Below, one piece after another: positions 40,601 through 41,918 of a DNA stretch of 64,000 bases (its first letter is position 1; the number at the start of each line of letters is the position of its first letter). The stretch is taken from NCBI RefSeq assembly GCF_016125575.1, contig NZ_WGLM01000005.1:62001-126000 (forward strand), given 5' to 3'. The DNA is from Limimaricola sp. (GTDB taxonomy: Bacteria > Pseudomonadota > Alphaproteobacteria > Rhodobacterales > Rhodobacteraceae). A program made the translations under genes and the position numbers. A model generated the notes under the pieces. That model searched no databases. It saw only the letters and a program-made list of their open reading frames with translations, and was not told where the DNA came from.

Positions 40601-41918
40601 CCGCCCCGGCGCGCGCCTTGGCCCGGGCGGACGTGGGCTTGAAGTGTCGCTCACGCAGGCTGGCGGCATTCAGTCGATGCTGCTCGATCTTGAATGGCAG
40701 GTCGATACGTTGTCGATCGAGGGGCTGAGCACGGCGATTGCGGGCGCCACGATCACCCGCGAGAGCGGACAGGGTAGCGGCCCCGGGCATACGCTGTTGC
40801 GCATCACTTTCGACACGCCGCCGGCTCCGGGGGCGCTGGTGCTGGGCTATCTTTCGGGCGCCATCAGCGACACGGTCGCTTACGGCAAGGTGGCCAGCGC
40901 CGTGGCCCTGCGGATTGTAGAGATCAACGACATGGCGGTTGATCTGGGCGTGGCCGACCGGTCTGGCGCCAAGGCGCTGGCGATTGCCGCGGCCCCCGGC
41001 GATGCCAATGCCGACCAAACGGTGGGTGCTGCCGATACCGCGCTTTTCAATGCGGTGGACGGGATCGCCATGGGCGGGGTGTCGGCCTGGCGGCAGGTCG
41101 ACATCAATCTGCTGCGTCCGGACGGCCCGCTACCGCCGACCGGTGGTGATGCGGGCGGCGGCGATGACATCGGCATCGGCGGGATCATCTTCGGCGGTAC
41201 CGGCCACACCGGGTTCGGCGCGGCGAGTGGCTCCTTTGGCGCGGCAGCTGTTGAACTCGCCTCGGCCCAGAACCCGGATCAGGCCGTCTTCGCATCTGCG
41301 CGTGATATCGCGCGCATGTTGGGCGCGGTGCCATCCGGCGGGGCGTCGGCACGGCTGTTCCAAGGCAGTGGAGGGATCGTCAACGTCTGCCTCGTGCCCG
41401 AGCGGGACGGGTCGGACAGGGCTGCGGCGGTTTGTCTGCGGACCAATGCCGTCGATTTCCTTGCGCTTGGCCGCAAATGGCATCTCGATCATACCGAGCA
41501 GGTGACCGACGGCACCGTGCCGCACCCGCAGGCCATGCCTTACATTGATTTCGACAATGCCGATCGCAGCCATTTCTGTATTGTCGAGGAGGTGCCGGAA
41601 GGGTTCTCGGGCAACCCGATCTACGAATTGATGCGCGGCCCCGTCGATGCACCGCAACAGGCATCAACCGGGCCCACCAAGACCCTGCGGATGTGCTTTG
41701 AGGTTGTAGATGACGACGCCGCCGCGTTGACCCCGCCACAGGCTGATACTTTCGATACGGCGCAGGCAGACCCGCCGTCGCTGACGACTGTGCTTGGTGC
41801 AGTTTCGCTGCTGGCCGTACCGCGTGCGCCCGAGGCCGGCCGGGGGACACGGCGCCGGCCCGCCGCCGCCCATGCGATGTTGCTGGACGGCGAGCCGGAG
41901 ATCGGGCCAAGCCCCTGA
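7548..41918 (+). CDS. Giant LEPR-XLL multidomain surface/secreted protein (11,456 aa)
   Basis: A single uninterrupted frame of 34,371 bp encodes a protein of roughly 1.2 MDa (estimate from length). It starts at GTG 7548; an in-frame stop at 7458-7460 and the absence of other standard start codons limit alternatives, and an internal ATG at 7620 would lose the basic N-terminus. Order of modules: basic leader and LEPRVLLSA (residues 28-36); 17 PPC-like repeats (about 43-1800); 17 CARDB-like repeats (about 1806-4004); TIG-like; beta-propeller-like (about 4925-5175); nine cadherin/He_PIG-like repeats (about 5400-6280); RHS-like; dockerin-like (6829-6871); Big_2-like; YncE-like propeller (about 7600-8000); degenerate alpha/beta-hydrolase (about 8243-8424); long helical region (about 9350-10280); M6-like protease motif (10369-10379); VCBS/cadherin-like; second dockerin-like; C-terminus with four cysteines. 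No RTX repeats, LPXTG or C-terminal membrane anchor are seen. It is followed after 56 bp by the putative export operon. Role inferred: adhesin or surface-structure protein. Confidence 0.95.
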   Translation: MTQHSARSSRAEKFLFSSVSRRVFMEALEPRVLLSADLMPIAGAISVPGEVDRYVIAMADPARVSFDALTQSDLSWALTGPDGNTVGAVFSQSDGPGRSQYALDLMRGSYTLSVSGQDGQTGDYSFQLNDMSEATVIASDTDVAVSLPTGRESRSFAIDAAAGQTLRLAFSSGAQTNLGSWYLVDPSGNAVAYHNSLGNEDITLSEDGRYTLVTEGDIGNSASVDFSFRYALSTSTTQGYSPGDTVSGSLTGTNDRNAYVFSLSADADVSLTGTLNSGSVNWELRSLSGTIDGELAGYLNRTSDVRNYSLKAGTYAFVVTSRGGPADYDFTLAQTGAFTGTAPDETRSNATLDTALTGTLTRAGEVQRFDFSLTGATDLALDALLTNNNLQFSIEAMDGTRLTLSSASQSDLSRSVVTLAAGDYALLVKARNATAGDFGVRLSDTGAATSIAPGDTVDAALDATRRTQNFTVNLTSGDRIVLDPTAASVSVGRTDNGQWRLISPTGKVVTSLDAASNAVAVVVTEDGPYRLEATRTSGSSFTQMSLQLRLAPVPEHVLTLGDVQSTTIAAPDDQSDYLFTLASSGDVFFDYLTSDLDQGRFRYEILNADGTVVAAQAPYGAPDATLHHLEAGSYRLRISTVYEDTGTMDFRLLRASPIVPVTLDQQLTGALDPAGSALLVSFDATAGQRLTLEVAEFAGNTTYYGAQARVIGPDGTIVSTASPQNGNPAFDIPRSGRYLLIVDPRNGQSQPISYDMVLRDASRKTGTLTIGQEVAGSIDVPYQQASYSFSLDHRTQLFLDQLDYGTASWQVVDSLGQVVNTGADQRFGAYVPDRRAFALDAGQYRLVVTADGTTTPSYRFMLRDLAEATQAPLRSTIALDDSALATFYKLTLGFGDTVVLDQIVTDGKGRWALLDPDGVLVSNGIATYDWSGTVWKPGDYTLIYDRNPGETAPFTPQFRLSTTQVATAALTIGDSATASFAVPGDAVDYSFTLAADTRLMMDYLSNSGHTQWTLWRADEAGQVDRALLTSGSAREQVFALSAGDYVLRMEGTSDYKGDETFRLLDFATATPLTDNVSTNLVTLDPSSGTALFDWTGSRGDLVDLTRLAASGGSFYFQMYDDAGTLVAADNSLRDQTGILLRRNGHYTVLINGVIGNSAPSASFAFVMHKTGSQPETVLSGDTISLGQTVSGTTGAVGEVTSYQLTLAAAQALLIDGQTAVAGVTIEIVDALGRVVEPRALNSSLSGPLKMTGPAGDAWQAALPAGDYEVRISATTASAGYAFRLVSRAEAPSLVPDVPQVVPLDPANGMQVFDIAATAGDWIDLEMSSDGDYQDWMLLDPDGRRVEYDTYLKGVSHHALRTGSYTLVIDPRAGNVVPRTLTVTRRDGAPQPLTLGTPAEVSLAQVGSVARYAFTLDEAKQVYLDTRYASAGMTWQILGADGRAVIDSRMDFALDKLVHLEAGEYQLAIHYNTFSAPPFSIRLLDVGASRPIGLNEIASVSQVASSDVSLFAFDAVKNQPLVVDITSFSTSTYGGSYWVIGPDGRIVANRSLDDFSAFQPEVSGTYTLVIIPPGGRPDGLDYGVRVIPFAQSMRDISFGERVRENLPETGGALVYTFRQPAEGEVYFDSLTNDAGLYWTILSGDGVAVASGQFSRDGGDLSRVLLTAGDYRLRVTNAKDDTPEVAFRLLSFADLTPATQGQPMQIEIDPASLTRGFRIDGTAGQRVTLDLPEGRQNYVTMRLVAPSGKEVFVQSNVATGNIITLPETGTYALLFEGPINRTDRISFTANMLDVPLPSRIPVSAAARAAPDFVPETLAVTATGPITAGGPVTVHWTLRNQGSAAAAAGRDRVVLRRADTGEIVGLSVTAGGAVIAPGDTLSRAVNIVLPSGALGAGDLIAEVEVDITNSADETDAGLAGEQNIRASLAFFSNNNLLPDLVIANVTTTPATGYAAGDPVTVSWDVTNAGGAPVTNDFAVQLRVVNVSAGNKTLALVSLPVSASGSAPLGVGDTRTQSTTIDWPAGSDGAGEFNFVVTADVDTVVTENNSDGTGESNNSTVLPLTSAADLVPADLTVDATDPHAGDTVTLTWTVRNDGSAGPYGDWVDRVRIYNETTRHYVFSKDITFVPGSAGFPGPGESRVRTLTLALPEGAEGAGTLRVDVQLDVGGALREVNDTGDAETNNRTVLTFTSAEKAYPDLSAAAPVLASTAQAGAPVTLHWVVDNSGTADAGARRDAVILSRDNQFGNSDDITLGLVDVAGLAAGASREESATLVLPITLNGDYYLAVRANSDGAVEEGGNTTNNLSAATPVTVAPANTADLVVEAVAAPTVASWGDRIDVSWRVANTGTAAASGWSDRVYLSADGTLDSGDLLLTEQAAGQALGPGESVTTTAQVDVPGGLTGSYYVIVVTDIGNDVAEGDGETNNSRTALEPMTISARPTADLAVTDIVGPERAAPGTTVTVGWTVKNEGEAEARAPFSDRVYLTQTGSLSGARYLGVVTRNAPLAVGASYDASLDFTMPDLADGTWTFLVVTDAAGQVYEQGREANNTLLDDVSLGLDTPDLTIINAAAPDTARSGDLVTLSWTVENRGTGEAVNSRVDRVYLSRDGTLDSGDILLAEETTGSLAAGQTQSFQTDIALPLAADGAYQLLFVTDAGDAVVEKAGEDNNVASRDFTIAIAPYADLAVSDVTAPSLTVADPATITVAWTVSNLRNERGSETGWQDRVYASRDGVLGNGDDFLLGSFDHAGALDGGQSYRRSEAIDLPPGFSDRLTVYVVADYGGAVFENGSTANNRAAAPDPVDVARAPFADLKVTSIAADATAQSGTQLALQWVVQNDGIGLTDQAQWSDRIILSRNPDGSGVVASQSYTHLGVLAVNETYQRSGTITVPDGLEGTFYVRVETGGPYEFIHTDNNVSALREVAVTLAPSPDLRVADIATLDTANEGQEIDVAWRILNDGAGLADGQWTDRIMLVPVDAGLPTIQLGSFTTARTLAPGASYQRTERVRLPARIQGAYRLTVVTNADRGIYENGAAADNNTTADDRPITISLNPRPDLGVASIVVAPTVSAGAGIQATFEIVNQGSVAATGTWQDSVYLSLDDKLSPDDILISRAGNPTSLANGERYSVTSDIGTVPLRWSGDAYVLVAADSSGSVDEYPFEGDNVVAQRFNVEGLPRPDLVTSGVVAPSQAVYGSQIEVRYTVTNNGVGATLDDTWRDTIWIARDPRRPNTAAFADVAGADFLKGNSARLLATVTHQGMLAVGESYDVVMQVTIPPDLPSGKYYITPWSDSYDAVLEDTLAININPDDPNEIDNNNYKGRAIDILGYEPVRPDLVVSDVTSAGPVVAGAASLDVSWTVSNDGLVGTDGGWVDRVYLSDQAEWGAAGATLWSLGDVRREAGLGAGESYTASASFDLPPTATGQYLYVITDASVHGHQAVVEENEDNNIASGNADVTAELADLRVIDVSASTGNLSGETATVNWTVENVGAAVWDGTAYWRDSVWISRDKTFDRSRATYLASVIHSNADGLAAGGLYSASTEVTIPAGFDGVYYIHVATDTDAYGNLPLSETFKGDAATVRDGYARSVAENPDDPTGNFGRGVTQVTYAEPDLVVSDLVLPDAATSGDSLNIVFTVTNSGSRATRESRWTDRVFLSRDGSLDSQDYLLGSFDRSGALGIGESYMTQALVDLPQGISGDFHVIVETDSRFSNGNVYQGSTVRTGLPGLGTAKDLVPEFAGEGNNRTSGVVSVAAGPLADLAVTTLTIPQRAVTGQPFDLSYVTQNLGQRDTSDGWRDLIYLSRDETLDPKRDFYLGFVDQIAPLEAGTSRQSSATVKLPKGISGSYYVFVLSDQTSAARPAGTVFEGGGALEDNITSSAQPLLIEQNPPTDLVASNLTVTGGDMQGGSITVDWTVTNAAPVAKAEGAWSDAVYLSQDGTWDIGDIYLGRFQHAGGLASGQSYAGTLTTKLPVVADGAWRVILRNDARNDVPEGAGEANNELASQNAITLTSPVLTLNEAAEFTVPEAGEYVYRLDVPAGETLRVRLSGGDPQALREVFVRAANMPTQSVYDVAATTPFGAEQVAVVSSTEPGEYFIRLRIDPGTAPSDAPYRLVADLMPFQITSVTPDTGGSARFVTMTIDGAGIKEGAIAKLSRPGIAEFLPVSVKRIDATRMIAIFDLAGAPHGLYDVVVINADGEQAIDPYRYLVEDTLPQDVSVGLSGPRVVAAGQAGQYAVVLDSLTNVDTPYVYFTFGAPEMGTSDMVYGLPYLSFSTNVGGGSDAATDGLGLTGAQAEVNLAGRLLAPGYAVDLAAKDTAQLNFSVQTYPGLQALIDRDFDALRAALYDHDPALAEADALAGGVEDLQAVDPLLYQIMTDPSFKVVSGDLPWYLPFQFNVMAAATPMTRDEFIAAQTADAETLRQAVLADPDAAPALQTLAADAEGWTGGFLKALMDAGLLRDEAAAPPVYEQTRVAGLVATLSQGLVLGPAGDEIRTSGDLVSFYAKVREWYGSSTTGEVAPVARQDLRAPPFGIPFDVPVPALPDPASFDLGLSHATSFTAFNIYAPWVGDGAVNLPDFGSDATTSALVALNLGRLTDVAAAKGASYLRGPVVATGGDWVPGGVALPHEIGFSLDSASPQSSHDLQIVTRLDRSLDARSFRLGGIRLGDLDVKVPAGRPVYQTDIDLSGSRGFVLRVSAGVDIASQTATWRLQAIDPATGEVMEGDNLEGLLRPGETGQVYYSIYPADDAVDGVTVTASATILSDVSAPQDTGDFTYRLDLAGPQTSASVTPIAGTDDMRIDWSVTDAGSGAATSTIYVSRGGGAFEVVASDLTTRSYVWHGTGGETPEFLVLSTDKAGNIETAPAGVRAVAPAPDFGVADDIAQTVAAAPAAPATAPAADPGNALFIAALDAVPGSPSAARPSVYTGVIAPFSLAAFAGYDAGGQGGVGVLALAELDDGSILYSAGPDRAWLYKVDSTGAGSGEPLARLEAPVYDLAQAPDGRLWATSGGGALLELDPTTGEILNRFGAGIGQSVVVDGSGQIFVTTNDGIAQFDPVSETFTTFATGRVGDLAIAPDGALWATGWPDRGNILRYDSDGTATLIAATGAPLDSLTFGRAGTEFEGLALATSVGEGGVARLFAVDLASYDVVSIAAGQTRGEGITTLSDGRILVAHSTGIDTLQPLRTPAVVATSVQDGATFSHPIATFSVQFDDDMATEGAGSVLNPANYALVDQNGDIRPVTGLSWDAATRTVTASFESLPLGIYAFNVLDTLQSSRGQSLGALTTVNFTRLNDVTADVKISFRDTRYDRQTGVVTYAVTVENIGVKPLRGPIRLTLDPADITGDGTPLVGTQSGDIWLVDLSGQIGPDAELAPGESTEALAVSLLLDDAQRAIFRHGVRLLPGVNAAPVFGDVGPNSAQVGVPYLFQPIATDIDSAQLGYTLVSGPAGMTVDPVTGAVAWTPDAATPADVDVTLQVYDAQGAFDELNWQISVAGANHAPVLQAPAAQIQIAEGEVLRLPYLYDDADSDAVAIFADNLPPGAYVDHATQDLVWQPQPGQAGQYNGVVIGATDGTLSTRQSFNLVVTPGVFAPKVATPVPETLREGDPLRVQIVGADARDAPLTFTSPLLPADAHLDPKTGIFEWTPRYTQAGAYHIPVDVSNGSATTRVTLDITVENANGAPVLQGFDNWTVTEGQQLEFRTNGFDPDNPGYVLPERAADGSLLDYAGSMRASLSYTVEGLPDGATFDAETGTFNWLTDYSSAGLYHVRLTATDDGDGTGTPLSSSVMITIKVEDFNRPPVLDDLPNITAQGGEVVRIPLTALDPDGGPLSVQATATRAAGADQISLDPTPIALDGTSGFGRVVQTAQGQVLEITPGDLDRGDWRIDLRLQDDGNGNPAGALAAEGSFILTVEGANLPPVLSPVAGLVAVVGQELSYTFTAQDPERGSLSFEMSGLPDGAVLDTSEPGKATLRYTPLAGDSGSHTLVLTVTDAGNGDPTARLGDTISLPVLVRSANAAPLIQPLGPLEVAELDTLDVSVLASDPDGDPLTFTATGLPDGAVLDPLSGRLTFTPGVFQAGVYNDITLGVTDGNATDTFTTSLHVTNTNRPPVVLDTAPQTALEGQAFTFRLLASDIDGDPVVFAVADALPKGASLDPRTGVVTWMPGYDQAGSYTFKIAARDPSGAQSVADVAVNVLNQNRPPVLALETRTVVLGETLDITLPVTDPDTDDTLALSIANLPANASFDRSTGRLIFTPDAGDLGDLVLKVSADDGTDVVAANMLIKVTRTPILPTAVLDVTPGFPAQPGQTITLSATGDGVVPITAMRLTVDGKVLPLNALGRAQIVAPAPGRLHAVLEVTDRDGRTGQVARDIVIRQPGDVAAPQVTLDLPEGPLAGPVSISGSVADQSVAGWTLTLVSRSGVARQLADGDTETIGELAQIDAGEVPSGFYTLRLDARDLNGLKTIVEKQIEILPAAADPTLRLTEAEVTLSGIDIPLTRVYQPDRAGETLDFGQGWAAPWLDAQLDAGPAGVAGAALKAGQHIHLTAPDGQRIVFTVGIATQEISGFHKATLTFTADQPGYALSFDGPLLTEADGAIYSARSGLPYSPFAPGAPITLRLSQPDGTVWEMDGGGSMTGVARGDAHVLIADSGLIGANGSAVTVLRNPAGAIAGLTLPDGEKRLFLYDAADRLTFVGGSSGAEPDLYGYDASGLSIAQGRLAGVYQGGVAQPLNHAFGGITNTTDWQTTIAAGEVQTASFVLRDSELASAGGQLLISVRMSAPGASLQLDGAGPVSLQTAADGSQTAIFAVSEAGLKQLTLHGDSAASIDLHLAPTGDLTGDGDVSSADKAAYQNTPRDIDGDGNVDATDQALLLRNYGLRANRPPVLTPVAQKTYTDLAIAVSLRDMAADPEGDPVFFEVLGASGGTATLSPDGATLLVTPDPGQTGPMHVSLRASDGYRSSASADLNIEISDAALTGITLEDRAPLLADGETVDFGITGSFADGGTAALSEGYVTVSFDDPTVARLVGTQLQGRGNGYSVIEIARGAIHAATVVRVGALSSYDQALIDGPGSDIYPDAVEITPGASRQLLLFDHLGANVVQSHMDEVKSYVQNNDIAQVTSDGRVIGLAPGHTELTVIYRASEITIPVNVMTPVVGDAVPVGSAGGVVQNADGYQVAIAEGALPRDAQVTITTLSADEIGVPLLRPEDGFTFGAAFNLDTGNAPQSIPAQFAIPTSLAEGAHVIFYRISDFVTDAGIVKGYQEVESGVVDANGIARTTSPPHAGTQSDGPLVVMQIADDFAQKVVSASVQQMAPSDHIQATATVQSIGGALLPIGALSAGAKMVLTLPHAITAIATKLVNSETLDIISSNTLQIAADLPNIVTNLFGSLLEHLQNAAYPLVESAEVVQLTTQASAVTKAQIEIKGLNLTPDSRLDGGAHSWVVFGDVSDDVLNTALLKAETEGGHGAGYSVRFDQTGAVAVLAEQIMRDGAPALRVTPPRNVSTGVFRVARPALTQTADTGTAPSALAQGSEVAGAVMDAKFQLSDSFALAPGEDTFVAVQQGFSQPDGADVAVDTSVTFDQLAVLRPLARTGPDTTPIPQLVGRIPIGYLDQNGVPLPDQPSAGPGAVVLSQDNSLAFVALTAAKGIAVVDTIAWRQIDVNPADDSHVNFIQLNADAGIRIGDMFVDRGDNYLFVTDQGSNKIHVIGINPADSATYLRDFLSLTLPDPRAITSAALTQDFKQIVVAQSGAGTGARSQGLVSIFDLPTALDESSDPLLSPVASFGDPSTATDTSGLFLREPRSVTSYFFAGDNHQKIVILDSTRTVSGPSNGGLVVVLDRDAKGNWSVQNRMNFAFPPEAASQNGPRAPFAVADPVDIVFSETGETAFILGQRRFAPDDPQRDPDYSFTSLIGRYRANPPGSNIAVVTNLLSATRESTGSQASRVVAATLGIPESWGTTLGLSPDRKFVYMSGGRLGNVLAYDIQAIDDFIKTHPDELYYRYALDDLGGTATAPSGVLVPRIDLNETFGPRAAYGAYYAVPYGPGEPYVGPGLSPEEKPNQPILLGGLIGGMATVRNVISLDPVDDGSFTDLTITRTHSAIDVPKYDSTDNPQPNFAFDLDPNSRPVSVIVTVSVYGPREGLFVSDTTPTQGKALENLGYKNLIDANGSYDANRNRVATVYLTDAQIADAMANGGHFKVTLPGDTVLTAGQSYFWGAEAVLSQNGHQPEVNRQYGEFYVNPVKPATGQKYAGVAVLTHGLSLPFLGPQADQTALFDMAVKMAAATDGVVLFYKPLGRGVTSSDSNRYGDWVNITPGKSLEDANALILVPDWTDSTTIDDTGFAEAAADAFFAEIVDLDNRIGDVLSAPLHFIGEGRGTSVNTEIVQRLLAQIGKDKLGPIQVTTIDPLSGAQPQRQLNVTNVLDFVSTTATLASYGFALYAAANVYATVETAGLSAEVTVANVVSAIRYYEQTKAFAASVDTISTSLKSLKINTIDLSDFSDPVTINWNGVSFADNYFQTVADTDRALSFTTKGTALATANVNLNLTNLPGFIEDDALPDTAFLGIDKTQFGIGLGSLNLRAVGWYTGTTALRSYYFDGFGQIKTGIWRGPLDRFQDVVTASGKDGYLEKFGRIARYYNDPAPATPAAVAQSASGYDKNLKSWYVAREFEANSIAGQKENAPVRTNKAAAIDTTAWEGVGTGWFYSSLGGGGQRQLRITTVDRSKFDPASYNNSAKDGKGTAIASVFNGDFQASEKPLYGRMPIPARSAYETPGWSMLGGNSYRVIGGLDSSSVSGLQGLFFLPENTLGWEIDFTRIDKFKPEAIADSAWKYYEDTITSLVSKVREGIDSVTHKTPESDSDPDYAGKVLNTVVNAVLAGVPAAASFANDLIESGLGAKFFEILQEDFDAITKEADIQDHATRGLAYVNPPPAPDSRFKSLVGAGVDDFLSKLPDILAFIQKNMVDWYYKLGAGAELVHNTMYFNDKNDQLGVDVTWDDPVAGGNSTLALFAQIDGTYIELTPMKAAQVRNDSSQTGADKRQYFEIPETVRGKAGQLVIRNVTDTGATGSLARIDNISFRQTLKITDSDVGAAAGASDLTVLFTDNGQQITDGTGREALRVSETAGLGIDRHEFAFENLSDRGMDVTLTLDPSEFLTLSALPDVWTLANAPNGTTGFPVSLQDGSAGIQLKTNLRPGEKQSLTLTASLTNDFLQNTAPDAQALLLGTRMVVHYADDTPSTAPGITRIDETRTAAILYLADMGDDAANDGTLRLADTADGQTRTLHIEKRLGNLSDITLSLAGADSKWLTGTDGLNSYDITFAPVGVGDKPGNAAPRFVDASTLVLTRGGEQIGSFAVEAAATRKQTVGIEADKLRAEIKTQLAALRAKEIADGVADQDSFALRFAGLTDANWADVIAGIKNQLASVLAAGDGAVRVTSGAGDFELVFDSGTQGSDALILPVDAAQQARNDGASAAHDAAEAQQQKALSLKDKKQGLSDALNKVYVGAPEVQAQYQDYANALADVASTALPAFNDIIDQGRHTFTSAALVYDALDGQAEAQAGLVSQFATVSDQADTVLSQVGAAQAELMSSLGGLFDGITLDTDQEKAASASLGNLQGSLGTAFEKIGDAVRGLGLISPFATAQNSSPGTGPSGVLSAALNVVRGPGGTFGGLSQTISQAIGSTQLSTTLTDIGQNVMSSVQGGNELLDNLLSQTQTLAGIFGSKLPAERQSELAATVSSTKGLFAPLIATLTNSISSTETLVGTATGSKPVLSGVLGKLGTSLRDLTGQITSQIDDLHGTFTDNIALFGQLEATTDGVDPIPADTLQGILGQVNRQNDPFGALSGHLNGLLNSIVGANSGLLDGLDSGAAPSTGGGGGGSGIGGLARKLINDLDLAGVGADGIFTQLGQQFRMAGGSQTDVADALSEIGKAAQALGQDTFLEELRNSAENGQPLAAEQQVHALASDGLAQAQSAIDGEGSGGIFSGLSGLMGGLKTVVDNVAGAVGTTGTVPSPFHVDSRATTAAVVDLTNLIGALPDGAGQSMADMLSGIGQAKDLDASANFAIDALVTNTGNLLGLATALDSQDGQGTHSLDNLAGFLQGGNSGVTDALSHVRAINQGVADLARSVEDSITNAQTVSNDEIRALISDTADLQIANVAAGSKTADYGWGLKSLLDLAGSDKIALGDGVSDGAAAAAQAVQAPLAAALNDSAALAQMMSALQGALAGDAGDAAQIIHNIRSQTAGIETQVNEASLKLDGLKTAATDVLGTVQNSVSASGTGARFGFASFDFAAAPSDATAARAELASLIDQTVDGTYTGQQQTYRQDALFNTRLKGDKVVLDVGAVLQSLRSASSGATFDAAKAFTDAMAWAYSHETLHTLGLPDLYDAQTGNILGDPTVLSTPGNFDTTPAIQAALRLALNVPAASPTDYVGVRTLLHGANAASLLSPSDAQGLDYAFAPGSGAQVLSSGWSVLGNVGQTADGLALLEGPATRTAAYRLLDVPGGASQLTFTILTRMAPDTSGPQDAFEVALLNRLGAPLSLVPGLSNTDAALNLQANGMLRVGPGLQVGPATLLSDGFTARDVTVDLGALDLSNGLQISLDLLGFGAVDAEARIAGLAFDVPSNLTNNPPVAASQSVVLDEDGSTVIDLGLLSGDPENDPLTLAISRGPGHGQLEKIGETLWRYTPNPDFNGSDSFSFTASDGLFTSAPGLVRLDVRPVNDPPDVAPIEDVALARGDHLQVQVIASDRDGDPLIYSLLQAPDGATISATGLLEWTATGGNGSRAFAVGVSDGQGGLVQRSFDAIVGDVPLVVSVNAPSSAVMRENVDISFDVRDNGVDLISGLSVNWGDGTEDVLATDSRTAGHVYALPGDYLISVQAEDQNGVTAADSKPIAIATPGLEVTSVVAATWGVSVRFSGVVDTGLPNPYRLLEDQGEPIDIALLAPDGTPLRGSLVPDADARGFTYLVSGAPLAPGDYTLRLLGNVQGWRNDFDTLAADTGGLYERVIAVQPAPTQVHVEDAVARPGARLGPGGRGLEVSLTQAGGIQSMLLDLEWQVDTLSIEGLSTAIAGATITRESGQGSGPGHTLLRITFDTPPAPGALVLGYLSGAISDTVAYGKVASAVALRIVEINDMAVDLGVADRSGAKALAIAAAPGDANADQTVGAADTALFNAVDGIAMGGVSAWRQVDINLLRPDGPLPPTGGDAGGGDDIGIGGIIFGGTGHTGFGAASGSFGAAAVELASAQNPDQAVFASARDIARMLGAVPSGGASARLFQGSGGIVNVCLVPERDGSDRAAAVCLRTNAVDFLALGRKWHLDHTEQVTDGTVPHPQAMPYIDFDNADRSHFCIVEEVPEGFSGNPIYELMRGPVDAPQQASTGPTKTLRMCFEVVDDDAAALTPPQADTFDTAQADPPSLTTVLGAVSLLAVPRAPEAGRGTRRRPAAAHAMLLDGEPEIGPSP
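7674..12945 (+). repeat. Array of 17 PPC-like modules in the giant protein
   Basis: Seventeen units of about 103 residues can be counted by their closing strands (pattern x-AG-D/S/T-Y-x-L-x-V, as in AAGDYALLVK, EAGSYRLRIS, TAGDYRLRVT, ETGTYALLFE), each followed about 20 residues later by FxLRL-type strands. They resemble bacterial pre-peptidase C-terminal (PPC) jelly-roll domains. In much of the array two unit types alternate. One opens LDPxSGxxLFDxxAxxGD, and the other opens VPGDxxDYSFTLxxxxxLxxDxL with a central tryptophan (SWQV, QWTL, LYWTI). The structural period is therefore probably about 206 residues. Confidence 0.75.
12964..19560 (+). repeat. Array of 17 CARDB-like Ig modules in the giant protein
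   Basis: Seventeen units of about 129 residues each begin with a PDLxV / ADLxV strand (for example LPDLVIANV, TADLVVEAV, RPDLVVSDV, PTDLVASNL). Each continues through xVxWTVxNxGxxxA, DRVYLSxDGxLD and LxxGxSY, and ends at E-x-x-E-x-NN. This is the CARDB (cell-adhesion-related domain in bacteria) pattern. The acidic/Asn-Asn loops at the module ends could bind calcium and stiffen the rod, which is inference from related Ig-like adhesin domains. Confidence 0.85.
22320..23070 (+). other. First beta-propeller-like region of the giant protein
   Basis: Short repeated blades with the pattern DGxLWATxxxGxLLxLDPxTG and VVDGSGQIFVTTNDGIAQFDP occur over about 250 residues, like Vgb/NHL-type propellers. 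It sits between an uncharacterised stretch (20,155-22,130) and a Big_5-like Ig module (about 23,100-23,400). Confidence 0.55.
23746..26392 (+). repeat. Nine cadherin/He_PIG-like modules in the giant protein
   Basis: Nine modules of about 90-110 residues start with N-x-x-P-V-L/V (NAAPVFG, NHAPVLQ, NGAPVLQ, NRPPVLD, NLPPVLS, NAAPLIQ, NRPPVVL, NRPPVLA, plus FAPKVAT). They contain DxDGDPL-type calcium-binding sequences and GAxLDPxTGxxxWTP. These are the hallmarks of dystroglycan/cadherin-like putative Ig (He_PIG) domains, common in surface adhesins. Confidence 0.8.
26965..27720 (+). other. RHS-like segment of the giant protein
   Basis: The stretch beginning TLSGIDIPLTRVYQPD, followed by DFGQGWAAPWLDAQL, a YALSF-type strand, TVWEMDGGGSMTGV, TLPDGEKRLFLYDAADRLT and DLYGYDASG, resembles the start of RHS/YD-type shells, where GxxIPLxRxYxS and GWxxxxD motifs are followed by YD repeats. 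Only one or two YD-like units are present, so it cannot form a full RHS cocoon. Confidence 0.45.
28032..28160 (+). other. First dockerin-like motif of the giant protein
   Basis: Residues 6829-6871 contain two EF-hand-like calcium loops, GDLTGDGDVSSAD and DIDGDGNVDATD, each followed by a short helix (KAAYQ; QALLLRNYG). This is the layout of a type I dockerin. It lies internally, directly before another Ig-like module (NRPPVLTPVAQ), which is unusual, since dockerins are normally terminal. Confidence 0.75.
30350..31560 (+). other. YncE-like beta-propeller region of the giant protein
   Basis: Blades with AVVLSQDNSLAFVALTAAKG, MFVDRGDNYLFVTDQGSN and LGLSPDRKFVYMSGGRLGN match the YncE/YVTN pattern (SPDGxxxYVxN...VxVID). 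Such propellers in secreted proteins commonly serve as binding platforms. The ligand cannot be guessed. Confidence 0.6.
32275..32820 (+). other. Degenerate alpha/beta-hydrolase-like domain of the giant protein
   Basis: The sequence runs from a first strand AGVAVLTHGLSLPF (the HG oxyanion region) through PLHFIGEGRGTSVNTEIVQ to VTTIDPLSG. This is the order of a lipase-type hydrolase, whose nucleophile elbow would read GHSxG. Here residues 8367-8371 are GEGRG, so the nucleophilic serine position is glycine. The domain is probably structural or binding only. Confidence 0.55.
35580..38370 (+). other. Long helical segment of the giant protein
   Basis: About 930 residues (roughly 9345-10275) break with the beta-rich remainder. 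They are rich in Ala, Leu, Gln, Ser and Asp with heptad-like spacing (KLRAEIKTQLAALRAKEI; AQQQKALSLKDKKQGLSDAL; LSQVGAAQAELMSSLGGL) and interspersed glycine-rich linkers (STGGGGGGSGIGG). It probably forms helical bundles or a coiled coil placed between the Ig-like rod and the protease-like domain. Confidence 0.65.
38380..38850 (+). other. M6-type metalloprotease-like domain of the giant protein
   Basis: Residues 10369-10379 read HETLHTLGLPD followed by LYD. This matches the extended zinc-binding motif HExxHxxGxxD of the M6 (immune inhibitor A) group, whose members read HExGHxLGLPDxYD. The motif sits on a predicted helix (FTDAMAWAYSHETLH), as expected for the zinc helix, and E10370 would be the general base. 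The usual glycine at the fourth position (HExGH) is replaced by leucine, and I could not identify a Met-turn with confidence. Activity is uncertain. Confidence 0.55.
40992..41120 (+). other. Second dockerin-like motif of the giant protein
   Basis: APGDANADQTVGAAD and WRQVDINLLRPDG form a dockerin-like pair in which the second loop is degenerate. It follows a beta-rich module at about 40,590-40,930 (ARLGPGGRGLEVSLTQAGGI ... LVLGYLSGAISDT) that has the layout of a cohesin-like sandwich. Confidence 0.5.
41380..41700 (+). other. Cysteine-bearing C-terminal domain of the giant protein
   Basis: Four cysteines lie at residues 11281, 11296, 11344 and 11383 (VNVCLV, AAVCLR, SHFCIV, RMCFEV). On reading through the rest of the protein I saw no other cysteine. 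The spacing allows two disulfides if the C-terminus reaches an oxidising compartment. About 70 disordered, proline-rich residues follow to the stop. Confidence 0.7.
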